The notes below the pieces were generated by a model. That model was not told where the DNA came from. It ran no database searches and saw only the letters and a list, made by a program, of their open reading frames with translations. Below are positions 16,315 to 25,115 of a stretch of DNA of 64,000 nt, one piece after another. Source of the DNA: Oscillospiraceae bacterium (GTDB lineage: Bacteria > Bacillota > Clostridia > Oscillospirales > Oscillospiraceae); assembly GCA_015068035.1 (NCBI GenBank), contig SVLI01000001.1:62001-126000 (forward strand), in the 5' to 3' direction. The translations under genes were made by a program, and so were the position numbers. The first letter of the stretch is position 1. Every line of letters begins with the position of its first letter.

Positions 16315-19014
16315 ATGGACAACAACTACGAACCGAATACAGGCAATCCGGAGTACTCGCTTACGGACATTCTGACGGAGTACTATGTGTGCAGCGCGTC
16401 GAGGTCGGCAAAGACGCCGCAAGCGCCGGCGGAACAGCGCAGTCGTGAGATTGTGATGGAAGCGCCGGACGAGCAGGTCGCCGCTGCCGATATCACTTCC
16501 GGGGACATTCCGGAGGAGACGGCCGCGCCGAAGCGGCAAAAGCTTCAGCTGCCCCAGCTGCCCCAGTTGCGCCTGCCGCGCTTTGAAACCAAGCCCAAGG
16601 GCCGGCGGCTTGAATCCGCCGAAGCGGAGGAAAATCGCCCCGCCGCGCCGGAAGGCCGACGGCTTTCCTCCTCCGAGGGGAGACGGCTGGCCGAAGCGCC
16701 GCAGGAAGCAGCGCCCGTACGCAGAGCGCCGTCGGAGCCGGAGGTCTATTCGATCACGGAAATCCTTGCCGAGGCCGAGGCCATCGAGCGCTTGGAGCAT
16801 GAAAATGCTTTGCGCAGACAGGCTGAGCACCAGGCGCGTGAAGCGCAGCTCGCGCAGAGGACGCATGCCGAAGCGGTTAAAGCCGCAGCAGAGGCCGCTG
16901 CGCCCGCGCCCGAAGCGCCGCAGGAAGCCGAGATGCCTGCCGAAGCCGAATTGCAGCCGGGCGAACAGGCCGAAACCGCAGAGCAGCCGCCCGAGAAAAA
17001 GGTGCGGGTGGTGCTGGTTGATTTCGAAACCGGCGAAGCGCAGACGTCGCCCGAAGAGGATGCCGAGGCCGAAGCCGAAGCGCAGGGCGAGGATGCACAG
17101 GGTGTCCTGATTGATTTCCAGTCGGCAGCAGCCGATGCGCAGTCTGCCGGAGATGAAAGCGCGCGCTCCGGCGCCATCGAGCCCGACGGCGCGGATCAAT
17201 ACGCCGCGGCGGATTATCCCGAAATGCAGGATGCCGACGCGGAGGATGGCTTTGACAAACGCGACCCGGCCAAAAAGCGGCCCGGCCTGCTCGTGATGCT
17301 GACGGCCATTCTGGTCCTTCGCCGGAAGCGCCGGATGACGAAGATGAAGGCGGAGGACAAGGCCGCCGCCGAGCGGGAGGCGCTGCCGGAAGTTCCGGCA
17401 AAGACCGCTGCAAAATATTATCTGAAGAATTCCGTGCCCTTCAAGCTCCGCTTTCTTGTTGCCGCGGCGCTGTGCATGATTCTGCTCTATGTCTCCTGGG
17501 GTCTGCCCCGGGTCGGCGCGATGCGCAACATCCGCGTTTGCGCCGGAATGTGCCTTGTGCTGGAGCTCGGCGTGATGCTCCTTGCGCTGGATGTGTTCAC
17601 AAAAGGTATACTCAACCTGTTCCGCGGAAAACCGGGGCTGGAAAGCCTCCTTTCCGTTTCCTGCGTTTTCTCCGCGCTGGACGCGGTGATCATTTTCGCG
17701 GGCGGACCGCAGCGCGGCCTGCCTTATTGCGCGGTGAGCGCAGTGGGTCTTTGCATCGCCCTGCTGGGTGAGCGGCTGTATTGCATCGGCATGGCGCGCA
17801 CGCTCCACGCAGCCGGTGCGGCGAAAGATCCAAACAGCATCTTCGCCGTGGACGGCGCAGTGCCCGAAGGACGTGTGCTCATCCGAAGCCGCCGCGGCAT
17901 CGCGGGCTTTGTAAACCGCAGCCAGGATGCCGATCCCGTCACCGTTGCTTACAGTTTGCTTGCCCCCATCCTGCTCCTTGCCGCGCCGGTGCTCGCCTTT
18001 ATCGCCACGGTCTGCTGCAAGCAAAGCAGCGATTTCTTCCATTGCCTCGCCGCGCTGACCGCTGTGAGCAGCTCTTTCTCCGCCCTGCTGTGCTACACGC
18101 TGCCCTTCGCCGTCGTTGCCAGACGGCTGGCCGTGAACGGCGCGGCCATCGCGGGCTGGACGGGCTGCGCGGACATCGGCGAGAGCCGCCGTGCCGTCCT
18201 CACGGATGAGGACGTGTTCCCCGTTGGCAACGTGCTCATTGACACCATCCGCATTCTGGAAGGTGTGTATACGGACAAGGTGCTCTCTTACGCCGGCAGC
18301 GTTGTGAGTTTTTCCGGCTGCGGCCTCGTGCCCGCTTTCATGGACCTGCTGCGCCGCAACGGCTGCGCCATCCACCGGGTGGACAATTTCGCCTGCCATC
18401 GCGGCGGCGGCCTGACCGGCACCGTCCGCGGCGAACAGGTGCTCATCGGCAGCAGCAGCTTCATGAACCTCATGGGCATCCGCCTGCCGCAGAGTCAGAT
18501 GTCCAAATCCAGCGTGTTCATCGCCATCAGCGGTGAGCTGGTGGGCGTGTTCTCCATCCGCTATGTGCCCGCCGCCGCCGTGCAGGAAGCGTTGGTTTCC
18601 CTGCTGCGCAGCCGCGCGGTCGCGCCGCTGTTCGCGATTCGGGACTTTAACGTCACCCCGCTGCTGATCAAGCAGCGTTACCGCATGCCCACCGAGGGGT
18701 TTGACTTCCCCTCCTTCCAGGAGCGTTACCGCATCAGCGCCCTTGAGCCCGGCGAGAACGATCAGCCCTCCGCGCTGCTCGTGCGCAAGGGGCTGGGCAC
18801 CTATGTGGAAACCGCCAACGCCGGCAGAGGGCTTTTCCGCTGCGTCCGCCTGTGTCTGGTGCTGAGCCTGCTCTGCTCCGTTCTGGGCATGCTGCTGATG
18901 TTTTTCCTGTGCATCGGCGCATCTTATGACAGCGCAAGCGCCGGAAATATCCTTTTGTACCTGCTGTTTTGGCTCGTTCCCGTGATTTTCTGCACACTTG
19001 GGCTGCGCAGATAG
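16315..19014 (+). CDS. Membrane protein resembling a catalytically dead P-type ATPase
   Basis: The 899-residue protein has a long low-complexity acidic N terminus (residues 1-370, rich in Ala, Glu, Pro and Gln), then about six to eight membrane helices and soluble segments in P1B-ATPase order. LPFAVVARRLAVNGAAIAG near residue 600 resembles the helix before the phosphorylation site. The DKTGT position reads RRAVLTDEDVFPVGNV near 627. VRGEQVLIGSSSFMNLMGI near 704 resembles the nucleotide domain (VLVGN). TGDN is replaced by IRDFN, and GDGxND by GENDQPSALL near 813. The phosphorylated Asp motif is therefore missing and ion pumping is not expected. It follows rlmB by 66 bases. Role unknown; the P-type relation is by motif order and needs profile confirmation. 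Confidence 0.7.
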   Translation: MDNNYEPNTGNPEYSLTDILTEYYVCSASRSAKTPQAPAEQRSREIVMEAPDEQVAAADITSGDIPEETAAPKRQKLQLPQLPQLRLPRFETKPKGRRLESAEAEENRPAAPEGRRLSSSEGRRLAEAPQEAAPVRRAPSEPEVYSITEILAEAEAIERLEHENALRRQAEHQAREAQLAQRTHAEAVKAAAEAAAPAPEAPQEAEMPAEAELQPGEQAETAEQPPEKKVRVVLVDFETGEAQTSPEEDAEAEAEAQGEDAQGVLIDFQSAAADAQSAGDESARSGAIEPDGADQYAAADYPEMQDADAEDGFDKRDPAKKRPGLLVMLTAILVLRRKRRMTKMKAEDKAAAEREALPEVPAKTAAKYYLKNSVPFKLRFLVAAALCMILLYVSWGLPRVGAMRNIRVCAGMCLVLELGVMLLALDVFTKGILNLFRGKPGLESLLSVSCVFSALDAVIIFAGGPQRGLPYCAVSAVGLCIALLGERLYCIGMARTLHAAGAAKDPNSIFAVDGAVPEGRVLIRSRRGIAGFVNRSQDADPVTVAYSLLAPILLLAAPVLAFIATVCCKQSSDFFHCLAALTAVSSSFSALLCYTLPFAVVARRLAVNGAAIAGWTGCADIGESRRAVLTDEDVFPVGNVLIDTIRILEGVYTDKVLSYAGSVVSFSGCGLVPAFMDLLRRNGCAIHRVDNFACHRGGGLTGTVRGEQVLIGSSSFMNLMGIRLPQSQMSKSSVFIAISGELVGVFSIRYVPAAAVQEALVSLLRSRAVAPLFAIRDFNVTPLLIKQRYRMPTEGFDFPSFQERYRISALEPGENDQPSALLVRKGLGTYVETANAGRGLFRCVRLCLVLSLLCSVLGMLLMFFLCIGASYDSASAGNILLYLLFWLVPVIFCTLGLRR

Positions 19015-19045
19015 GCAAACAGGCCCGCTTTTCGCAAAAAAGCTC

Positions 19046-19075
19046 TTGCATTGGAACGTCAGAACATAGTATAAT
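19046..19075 (+). promoter_or_regulatory. Promoter for the EF-G-like gene
   Basis: TTGCAT at 19046-19051 and a perfect TATAAT at 19070-19075 are separated by 18 bases, about 70 bases before the start codon. Confidence 0.75.
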
Positions 19076-19146
19076 AATTCGCATGCATTTTTGCGTGCTT
19101 ATTTGGAGATACAAGATTGTAAATATAATAAGGAGAGAAAACGTCC

Positions 19147-21192
19147 ATGAGTTACGCCACGAAGAACATCCGCAACATCTGCCTGGTCGGCCACGGCAGC
19201 AGCGGCAAAACCACCCTCGCGGAAAATATGCTTTTCCTGACCGGCGCGATCGACCGTCAGGGCAACACCACTGCAGGCAACACCGTCTGCGACTACGATG
19301 CAGAAGAGATCAAGCGCCAGATCTCCATCTCCACCGCGATTGCGCCCGTGGAGTTCAACAAGACCAAGATCAACGTGCTTGACTGCCCCGGCTTCTTTGA
19401 TTTCGTCGGTGACGTGATGTGCGCGCTGCGCGCGGCGGATGCCGGCGTCATCGTGCTCTCCGCAAAGGACGGTCTCACCGTCGGTGCCGAGCGCAGCTGG
19501 AAGTATCTGAAGGAAGCTGCGCTGCCCACCATGTTCTACGTCTCCAAGATCGACGAGGAGCACGGTGACTACTTCGCCGTTCTGGACGCGCTCAAGGCGC
19601 GCTACGGCAGCTCCATCTGCGCGGTTTCCGCGCCCCTGTCCGATGGCAGCGGCGTCATCGACCTCGTGCACAACTGCGCCTACAAGACCGTCGGCGGCAA
19701 GACCACGAAGTGCGACATTCCCGCTGCGGATGCGGACAACGCCGCTTCCCTGCGCGAGGCTCTGTTTGAGACCGCGGCCGGCGCTTCCGAGGATCTGATG
19801 GAGAAGTATTTCGAAGAGATGGAACTCTCCGAGGAAGACACCGTCACCGGTCTGCGCATGGGTATGCTTGAGCGCAACGTCGTGCCCGTCCTGTGCGGCT
19901 GCGCCGCCACCGGCGTGGGCACCGAGGTGTTCATGCGCGCCGTGTGCGACTATGCCCCCGCGCCCTGCGATATGCCCGCTGTCAAGTACGAAGGCGGCGA
20001 GCTGGCAGTTGACCCCAACGGCCCGGTCTGCGCCCTCGTTTTCAAAACCGTTTCCGATCAGTTCGGTAAGTACTCCTTCGTGAAGGTGCTCTCCGGCAAC
20101 ATCACGGGCGATATGTCCCTGCGCAATCCCCGCACGAGCTCCACGGATAAGCTCGGCCGTCTGTACACCATGTGCGGCAAGAAGACCACCGAGATTAAGG
20201 ACATTCCCTGCGGTGACATCGCGGCCATCGGCAAGATGGAATGGAAGACCGGCGACACGGTCTGCGACGCGAAGAACGAGATCACCCTGCCCGCGATCGA
20301 CATCGCCGAGCCCTGCTACTCCATGGCCATCGCGCCCAAGACCAAGGGTCAGGACGATAAGGTTGCCGGCGGCCTCGCCCGTCTGGGTGAGGAGGACATC
20401 TCCTTCACGCTCGTCAACAACGGCGAAACCCATCAGCTCGTCATCTCCGGCGCCGGCGACATTCAGGTCGACGTGCTCTGCGCCAAGCTCAAGAGCCGCT
20501 TCGGCGTGGAGACCGAGCTTGCTCCCGCACGCGTGGCTTACCGCGAGAAGATCAAGGCCAAGGTTGAAGCCCACGGCCGTCATAAGAAGCAGTCCGGCGG
20601 CAGCGGCCAGTTCGGTGACGTTTGGGTTCGCTTCGAGCCCCAGGATGAGCAGGACGATCTGATCTTCGCTGAGGAAGTCTTCGGCGGCAGCGTCCCGAAG
20701 AACTTCTTCCCCTCCGTTGAAAAGGGTCTGCGCAACGCCGTGCAGAAGGGTGTTCTGGCGGGCTACCCGCTGGTCGGCCTGAAGGCCACGCTCTACGATG
20801 GCTCCTACCATCCCGTTGACTCCAACGATATGGCTTTCCAGACTGCTGCCCGTCTCGCTTATCAGGACGGCATCCCGAAGGCGAAGCCCACCATCCTCGA
20901 GCCCATCGGCCTGCTGAAGGTCACGATTCCGGACGCCAACCTGGGCGACATTATGAGTGACGTTTCCTCCAAGCGCCGCGGCACCGTGCTGGGCATGAAC
21001 GCGGAGGACGGCATGCAGACCGTCGAGGCCGAGGTTCCGATGGCAGAGATGAGCTCTTACACCATCGACCTGCGCTCCATGACGCAGGGCCGCGGCAGCT
21101 TCACCTGCAAGTTCATCCGCTACGAGGAAGCCCCCGCGAACGTCCAGCAGAAGGTTATCGAGGAAGCCAAGGCCCTCGCCGAAGCCGAGTAA
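19147..21192 (+). CDS. EF-G-like translational GTPase (FusA2 type)
   Basis: This 681-residue protein is an elongation factor G paralogue. The G domain has the P-loop GHGSSGKTTLAENML at residue 15, the G3 motif DCPGFFDFVGDV and the G4-like SKIDEEHGD. The later domains II-V are present up to a normal EF-G C terminus (GRGSFTCKFIRYEE). The G3 motif of canonical EF-G is DTPGH, whose His drives GTP hydrolysis; here Phe takes its place, as in some secondary EF-G paralogues. It may be an auxiliary ribosome GTPase rather than the main translocase. AAGGAGAG precedes the start. It has its own promoter and two terminators. Confidence 0.9.
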   Translation: MSYATKNIRNICLVGHGSSGKTTLAENMLFLTGAIDRQGNTTAGNTVCDYDAEEIKRQISISTAIAPVEFNKTKINVLDCPGFFDFVGDVMCALRAADAGVIVLSAKDGLTVGAERSWKYLKEAALPTMFYVSKIDEEHGDYFAVLDALKARYGSSICAVSAPLSDGSGVIDLVHNCAYKTVGGKTTKCDIPAADADNAASLREALFETAAGASEDLMEKYFEEMELSEEDTVTGLRMGMLERNVVPVLCGCAATGVGTEVFMRAVCDYAPAPCDMPAVKYEGGELAVDPNGPVCALVFKTVSDQFGKYSFVKVLSGNITGDMSLRNPRTSSTDKLGRLYTMCGKKTTEIKDIPCGDIAAIGKMEWKTGDTVCDAKNEITLPAIDIAEPCYSMAIAPKTKGQDDKVAGGLARLGEEDISFTLVNNGETHQLVISGAGDIQVDVLCAKLKSRFGVETELAPARVAYREKIKAKVEAHGRHKKQSGGSGQFGDVWVRFEPQDEQDDLIFAEEVFGGSVPKNFFPSVEKGLRNAVQKGVLAGYPLVGLKATLYDGSYHPVDSNDMAFQTAARLAYQDGIPKAKPTILEPIGLLKVTIPDANLGDIMSDVSSKRRGTVLGMNAEDGMQTVEAEVPMAEMSSYTIDLRSMTQGRGSFTCKFIRYEEAPANVQQKVIEEAKALAEAE

Positions 21193-21215
21193 GGACAAAC
21201 CAAGACAAACACAAA

Positions 21216-21247
21216 AGCAGAGCGCTGATGCGCTCTGCTTTTTTTAT
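21216..21247. terminator. Intrinsic terminator after the EF-G-like gene
   Basis: A 10-bp stem (21216-21225 with 21230-21239) is followed by a T-rich run; the minus strand also carries TTTTG, so it may serve hpf as well. Confidence 0.85.
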
Positions 21248-21249
21248 TT

Positions 21250-21277
21250 CCCGCAAATGACTTGCGGGTCTTTTTTT
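21250..21277 (+). terminator. Second tandem terminator
   Basis: CCCGCAA at 21250-21256 pairs with TTGCGGG at 21262-21268 and is followed by TCTTTTTTTATTTTT. Confidence 0.8.
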
Positions 21278-21282
21278 ATTTT

Positions 21283-21834
21283 TTATTTATTTGCCGGAAC
21301 GTCATCCGAAGAAATCAGTCCGTAACCGCCCTGATTGCGGCGATACACAACGGAAAAACTGCCGTCCTCCTGATTGATGAAGGCGAAGAACGCGTGCTCA
21401 AGCAGATTCATCTGCAGCACGGCCTCCTCGGGAGACATGGGCTTGAGCGCAAAACGCTTGGTACGCACGATGCGGATCTCCTCCTCCGCCTCGTCGTCCT
21501 CCGCGACAGGCACGGGGCTCACCTCGCGCTCGAGCGCGCCCTCACGCAGCTTCTTCTCCAGCTTGGTCTTGTTCTTCCGGATCTGCCGCTCGATCGACGC
21601 GGCCGCGCTGTCGATGGACGCGAACATGTCGCTCGTCAGCTCGCTGACACGGTAGAACATTCCGTTGTTTTTCAGCGTGACCTCCGCTCTGTAACGGCCA
21701 CGCTCCGCGCTGAAGGTTACATACGCCTCGGACTCATTCCTGAAGAAGCGGTCCAGCTTGCCGACCTTGCGTTCCGCGTAGGCACGCACTTCCGCGCCGA
21801 CCTCAATCTTCTTTTCCGTAAATGTGAATTTCAT
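21283..21834 (-). CDS. hpf: Ribosome hibernation-promoting factor, long form
   Basis: HPF dimerises 70S ribosomes into inactive 100S particles in slow growth. The 183-residue length and two-part structure mark the long form. The N-terminal RaiA-like domain starts MKFTFTEKKIEVGAEVRAYA and carries the KVGKLDRFF segment and the RAEVTLKNNGMFYRVSE strand. After a linker with acidic residues, the C-terminal dimerisation domain has RTKRFALKPMSPEEAVLQM and FFAFINQEDGSFSVVYRR. The start at 21834 follows AGAAGGAGTG and coincides with the family N terminus; an upstream extension of the frame is not supported. Confidence 0.95.
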   Translation of the reverse strand: MKFTFTEKKIEVGAEVRAYAERKVGKLDRFFRNESEAYVTFSAERGRYRAEVTLKNNGMFYRVSELTSDMFASIDSAAASIERQIRKNKTKLEKKLREGALEREVSPVPVAEDDEAEEEIRIVRTKRFALKPMSPEEAVLQMNLLEHAFFAFINQEDGSFSVVYRRNQGGYGLISSDDVPANK

Positions 21835-21940
21835 GCGATCACTCCTTCTGGCGTAATTGGGGGTTTTTGCTGTGTACATTTTAACATAAAAATTCGCAAA
21901 ACGGAAGTCTTTTTTGTGAATTTTTATTGTTTGTTCAAAA

Positions 21941-23215
21941 TTATGCCAGCGCCATGCCCAAAATGAGTATGCCCTCGTTGTCGCGATAGATCTCCGGGAA
22001 CTGCGAGATCGGCAAGGGATTGACGCCCCGCCCGGCCTCAACCGTATAGCCGGGGCGGTTGAAGTCCTGAATGAACCAGTCCTTATAGCCCGCGAAGCCG
22101 GAGGCGTAGGGCGTTTCCTCCAGCGCGTAGCCACTCACTTCGGCGAAGCGACGGCCGATCTCCTCCGCACGCGGCGGCTGCCGGTCAAGAAATTTCCAAA
22201 AGATCACCTCGCCCTGCGTGTGATAGGAGAGCGTCAGCGCCGGGGATAGCTGCTGCGTGAGGGCATACAGGCTGCGGCTTTCGGGCGCCGTGAGCGGCGC
22301 AGGGCCGACATAGTCACGCGGCGCGGGGCTTGTGTAGCCCTGCGCGAACTTGATCTCCCGCGCCTGTTCCCAAAGTGCGGGGTACTGCAAATTGAGGTCA
22401 ACGCCCCGAATGTTCGCCTTCCAGCCCTCGGGAAAGGGGATGGAAGGATAATCCGCCGCGATGCGCCGCGCCGCCTCGTATTCGCCGCCCGTCAGATCTC
22501 CGACGACCAGATCCACCCCATCCGGATTGACCATCGGCACGACGGTCAGCGTCACGGCCTCATAAAGCGCCTGCGCGCTGTAACCCGCGATGCCACCGCC
22601 GCTGACGTAAGCCGCGCAGAGTTTTTCTAAAAAATGGAGCAAAAGCGGCGAGACGATCCACTCGTTGGCGTGATGCGCGCCATTATAGAGCAGCTGCTTT
22701 TCGCCCACGCCGAAGCGCAGGGTGTAAAGCGGCCTGCCCAGCACGCTGCTGCCCGCCTCGGAGAGCGTCAGAAAAGGATAACGCGCGGCGAGGCCGCGCA
22801 CACTGTAGCCGAGCGCTGCCGAGCCGAAGCGGATGTCCGTCGGCACAACCGGAAAATCCAGCGGCACAATCACCGCCGAGCCGATGCGCAGATTGTAGGG
22901 GTCGAGCCCGGGATTTGCAAGCTCCACCGCGCGCAGCGTGCCGCCGTATTCCCGCGCGATGCGATACAGGCTGTCACCAGGGCGGACGGTATGCACGACG
23001 TAGCCCGTATACCACGGCAGCAGCGCCTGCTGCGTCTGTTGCCCCGCTACGCCGTCGGTGCGCAATCCCTTTTCCCGCTGAAAATCTGTCACCGCGGCGC
23101 GGGTGCGCGCGCCGAAGATGCCATCCACCTCGCCCGGGGAAAAACCTGCGCGCGTCAGCGCAAGCTGCAGCAGCTCCACCGACGCACCTGTGTCTCCATA
23201 TTTTAACAATTTCAT
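21941..23215 (-). CDS. M14-family gamma-D-glutamyl-meso-diaminopimelate endopeptidase
   Basis: The 424-residue protein has a peptidoglycan-binding domain (GDTGASVELLQLALTRAGF, residues 7-65) and a LysM-type domain (YVVHTVRPGDSLYRIAREYG, near 72-115). A zinc carboxypeptidase domain of the M14 endopeptidase I type follows from about 135. Zinc ligands are visible as GAHHANEW (HxxE) and the later His in LTLSYHTQGEV; the catalytic Glu is in GYTVEAGRGVNP. Such enzymes cut stem peptides of peptidoglycan and often act in sporulation. No clear signal peptide is present, which fits a spore-compartment enzyme. GGAGG precedes the start. It is divergent from spoIVB. Confidence 0.9.
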   Translation of the reverse strand: MKLLKYGDTGASVELLQLALTRAGFSPGEVDGIFGARTRAAVTDFQREKGLRTDGVAGQQTQQALLPWYTGYVVHTVRPGDSLYRIAREYGGTLRAVELANPGLDPYNLRIGSAVIVPLDFPVVPTDIRFGSAALGYSVRGLAARYPFLTLSEAGSSVLGRPLYTLRFGVGEKQLLYNGAHHANEWIVSPLLLHFLEKLCAAYVSGGGIAGYSAQALYEAVTLTVVPMVNPDGVDLVVGDLTGGEYEAARRIAADYPSIPFPEGWKANIRGVDLNLQYPALWEQAREIKFAQGYTSPAPRDYVGPAPLTAPESRSLYALTQQLSPALTLSYHTQGEVIFWKFLDRQPPRAEEIGRRFAEVSGYALEETPYASGFAGYKDWFIQDFNRPGYTVEAGRGVNPLPISQFPEIYRDNEGILILGMALA

Positions 23216-23377
23216 GGCAAATCATCCCTCCACGCAGTCCTTCCTTATATCCTATGCAAAGAAACGCGCGTTAAAACAAAGAAAAGGATTTTTGCTTCCA
23301 GTATGGAGAGAATTTGTCGCCTTTATTTTGCATGAAACATGCCATACTGAAAGGGAGAATCAAACGGAGGGCAAAAT

Positions 23378-24373
23378 ATGGCAAAAAAACACTTCTTTCG
23401 CGGGCGTGCATCGCTTGCGCGCGCGGTCTGTGCGGTGCTGCTCGCGGTGCTGCTGTGCGTGCCCGCATACGCAGCGGAAACTTCACTCGTCCCGGTCGGG
23501 CGCACGGTCGGCATTCAGCTGCAGATGCCCGGCGCGCTCGTCGTCGGGCTTTCCACCGCGGACTGTCCGTCCCCCGCGGAGGCCGCGGGCATCCGCAAGG
23601 GCGATCTGATCGTTGCGATTCAGGGCAAGAGCGTCGGCTCTGCGAGCGCATTTCTTGAGCAGGTCGCGCAGATGGACGGCTCGCCCGTGTGCATCACGGT
23701 CGAGCGCAGCGGCAGCCGGCTCGACTTCAGCGTAACACCGTCGCGCACGGAAAGCGGCTGGGTGCTCGGCCTCTGGCTGCGCGATAGCATCACCGGCATC
23801 GGCACCCTCACCTATTATGACCCGGAAACAGGCTCTTACGGCGCGCTCGGGCACCCGATCAACGATGTGGACACCGGCGTGCGCCTGCCGGTTGGCAGCG
23901 GCAAGCTCATGGACGCCGAGGTCACCGGTGTCCGGCCGGGACAGGTCGGCCGTCCCGGCGAACTGAGCGGCAGCTTTGACTTTGACCATAGCTGCGGCAG
24001 CATTCTCATCAATTCGGACTGCGGCATCTTCGGCCATCTGGACGAAATCGACGCCGCCGACGCGATGCCGGTCGCCACGGCATCGGAAATCCACCCGGGC
24101 AAGGCGAGCATCCTCTCCAACGTGGAGGGCTGTACGGTCACGGAATATGAAATCGAGATTGAGCAGGTGCAGCCGGGCGGCACGCACCCCCTGTGCTTCC
24201 GCGTCACGGACCAGAAGCTGCTGGCCATCACCGGTGGCATCGTCCAGGGCATGAGCGGCAGCCCGATCATTCAGGATGGAAAACTCGTCGGCGCGGTGAC
24301 GCATGTTCTAATCAATGATCCCACCCGGGGATATGGGATTTTTATCGAAAATATGCTGGACGCAGCGGGATAA
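23378..24373 (+). CDS. spoIVB: SpoIVB signalling serine peptidase (S55)
   Basis: SpoIVB is made in the forespore, secreted into the inter-membrane space, and starts the cascade that activates sigma-K in the mother cell. The 331-residue product has an N-terminal signal or anchor (residues 12-32, ending AYA-A). A PDZ domain follows at about 42-115 (VGLSTADCPSPAEAAGIRKG). The S55 peptidase domain has His in YGALGHPIN and the nucleophile Ser in GIVQGMSGSPII near residue 292. The last 40 residues are repeated in fragments at 26122 and 27287. GGAGG precedes the start. A CATACT hexamer at 23343 could be part of a forespore-sigma -10 element, but no good -35 was seen. Confidence 0.95.
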   Translation: MAKKHFFRGRASLARAVCAVLLAVLLCVPAYAAETSLVPVGRTVGIQLQMPGALVVGLSTADCPSPAEAAGIRKGDLIVAIQGKSVGSASAFLEQVAQMDGSPVCITVERSGSRLDFSVTPSRTESGWVLGLWLRDSITGIGTLTYYDPETGSYGALGHPINDVDTGVRLPVGSGKLMDAEVTGVRPGQVGRPGELSGSFDFDHSCGSILINSDCGIFGHLDEIDAADAMPVATASEIHPGKASILSNVEGCTVTEYEIEIEQVQPGGTHPLCFRVTDQKLLAITGGIVQGMSGSPIIQDGKLVGAVTHVLINDPTRGYGIFIENMLDAAG

Positions 24374-24377
24374 AAGT

Positions 24378-24407
24378 ATGACAGGGGCAGAATGCCCCTG
24401 TCATTTT
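24378..24407 (+). terminator. Intrinsic terminator after spoIVB
   Basis: A 12-bp stem with a GAA loop (24378-24404) is followed by TTT. A similar hairpin follows the third spoIVB tail at 27348. Confidence 0.8.
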
Positions 24408-24409
24408 GC

Positions 24410-24973
24410 TTACGAATGAAAAAGATTCTCAAAATGGTGAAAAGTATCACTCGATAGATCAATCAGTAATTGAGTCATCTCATGGGTTGAAATGGGATAA
24501 TTCTCCAACATCCATACGTACGTGGAAAGAAAACTGCTGATCAACAGAGACAAAAAATGATATCGCTGCGCATAATCAAGATTTTTGAGTTGGTATTTAT
24601 CATAAAAATACCAGTACAGCTGTTCTTCAAATCGTTTTTTGGAGGGTTGAGAGATCAAGAGCAAAAACAGGGCATCATGTTCTCTCATATAAGTCAGGAC
24701 ATCATAGATGAGCGGATACGCATCTTTTGGATGAAATTTTGAAGACCGTGTACATTCTATCAAACGATTTGAGATGGAAGCGATATAATCCAGACAAACG
24801 TCCTGAAACAGTGCATCGATATCAGCATAGTTGTTGTAAAAAGTGGAGCGATTCACATCAGCTAATTCACATAAGCGGTTGATACGAATCTGGTTTAATG
24901 CACTCTTTTTCAATAACAACAAAAGGGCATGCTTCAATGCTTCTTTACTTTTTCTAATACGTCTGTCATCCAT
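24410..24973 (-). CDS. TetR/AcrR-family regulator
   Basis: This 187-residue protein has an N-terminal TetR helix-turn-helix: INRLCELADVNRSTFYNNY near residue 31 is the recognition region. The C-terminal part is a TetR_C_7-like ligand or dimer domain with the typical TYMREHDALF pattern. The codon usage is clearly more AT-rich than in most of the window, suggesting transfer. It is divergent from an SDR oxidoreductase gene, with direct and inverted repeats in the shared 142-base promoter region. It therefore most likely controls that enzyme and itself. AAGGAG precedes the start. Confidence 0.9.
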   Translation of the reverse strand: MDDRRIRKSKEALKHALLLLLKKSALNQIRINRLCELADVNRSTFYNNYADIDALFQDVCLDYIASISNRLIECTRSSKFHPKDAYPLIYDVLTYMREHDALFLLLISQPSKKRFEEQLYWYFYDKYQLKNLDYAQRYHFLSLLISSFLSTYVWMLENYPISTHEMTQLLIDLSSDTFHHFENLFHS

Positions 24974-25001
24974 AAAATTACTCCTTAGTAATTATCGAAG
25001 A

Positions 25002-25038
25002 TTGTTGGTTATTCAACAAATGTAGAATATTGTTGATT
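25002..25038. promoter_or_regulatory. Candidate TetR operator
   Basis: ATTGTTGGTT at 25002-25011 is repeated as ATTGTTGATT at 25029-25038 (27-base offset). TTGTTG at 25003-25008 also forms an inverted repeat with CAACAA at 25015-25020. The site lies between the divergent regulator and SDR genes; a TATAAT-like -10 on the minus strand is adjacent (25041-25046). Confidence 0.55.
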
Positions 25039-25115
25039 GTATTATAACTGCAAAGCAACGTACAATAAAAGTGTTTTATAGAAAATAATTGGCGATATTG
25101 TAAGGAGGACGTTAA

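Noticed and set aside
15472-18399. A 975-codon open frame on the minus strand
   Set aside because: It is antisense to rlmB and the P-type-like gene, has a low-complexity His/Arg/Gly-rich translation, no ribosome site and no family match. It is a by-product of GC-rich codon use.
19099-21198. A 699-codon open frame on the minus strand
   Set aside because: Antisense to the EF-G-like gene; no ribosome site or domain.
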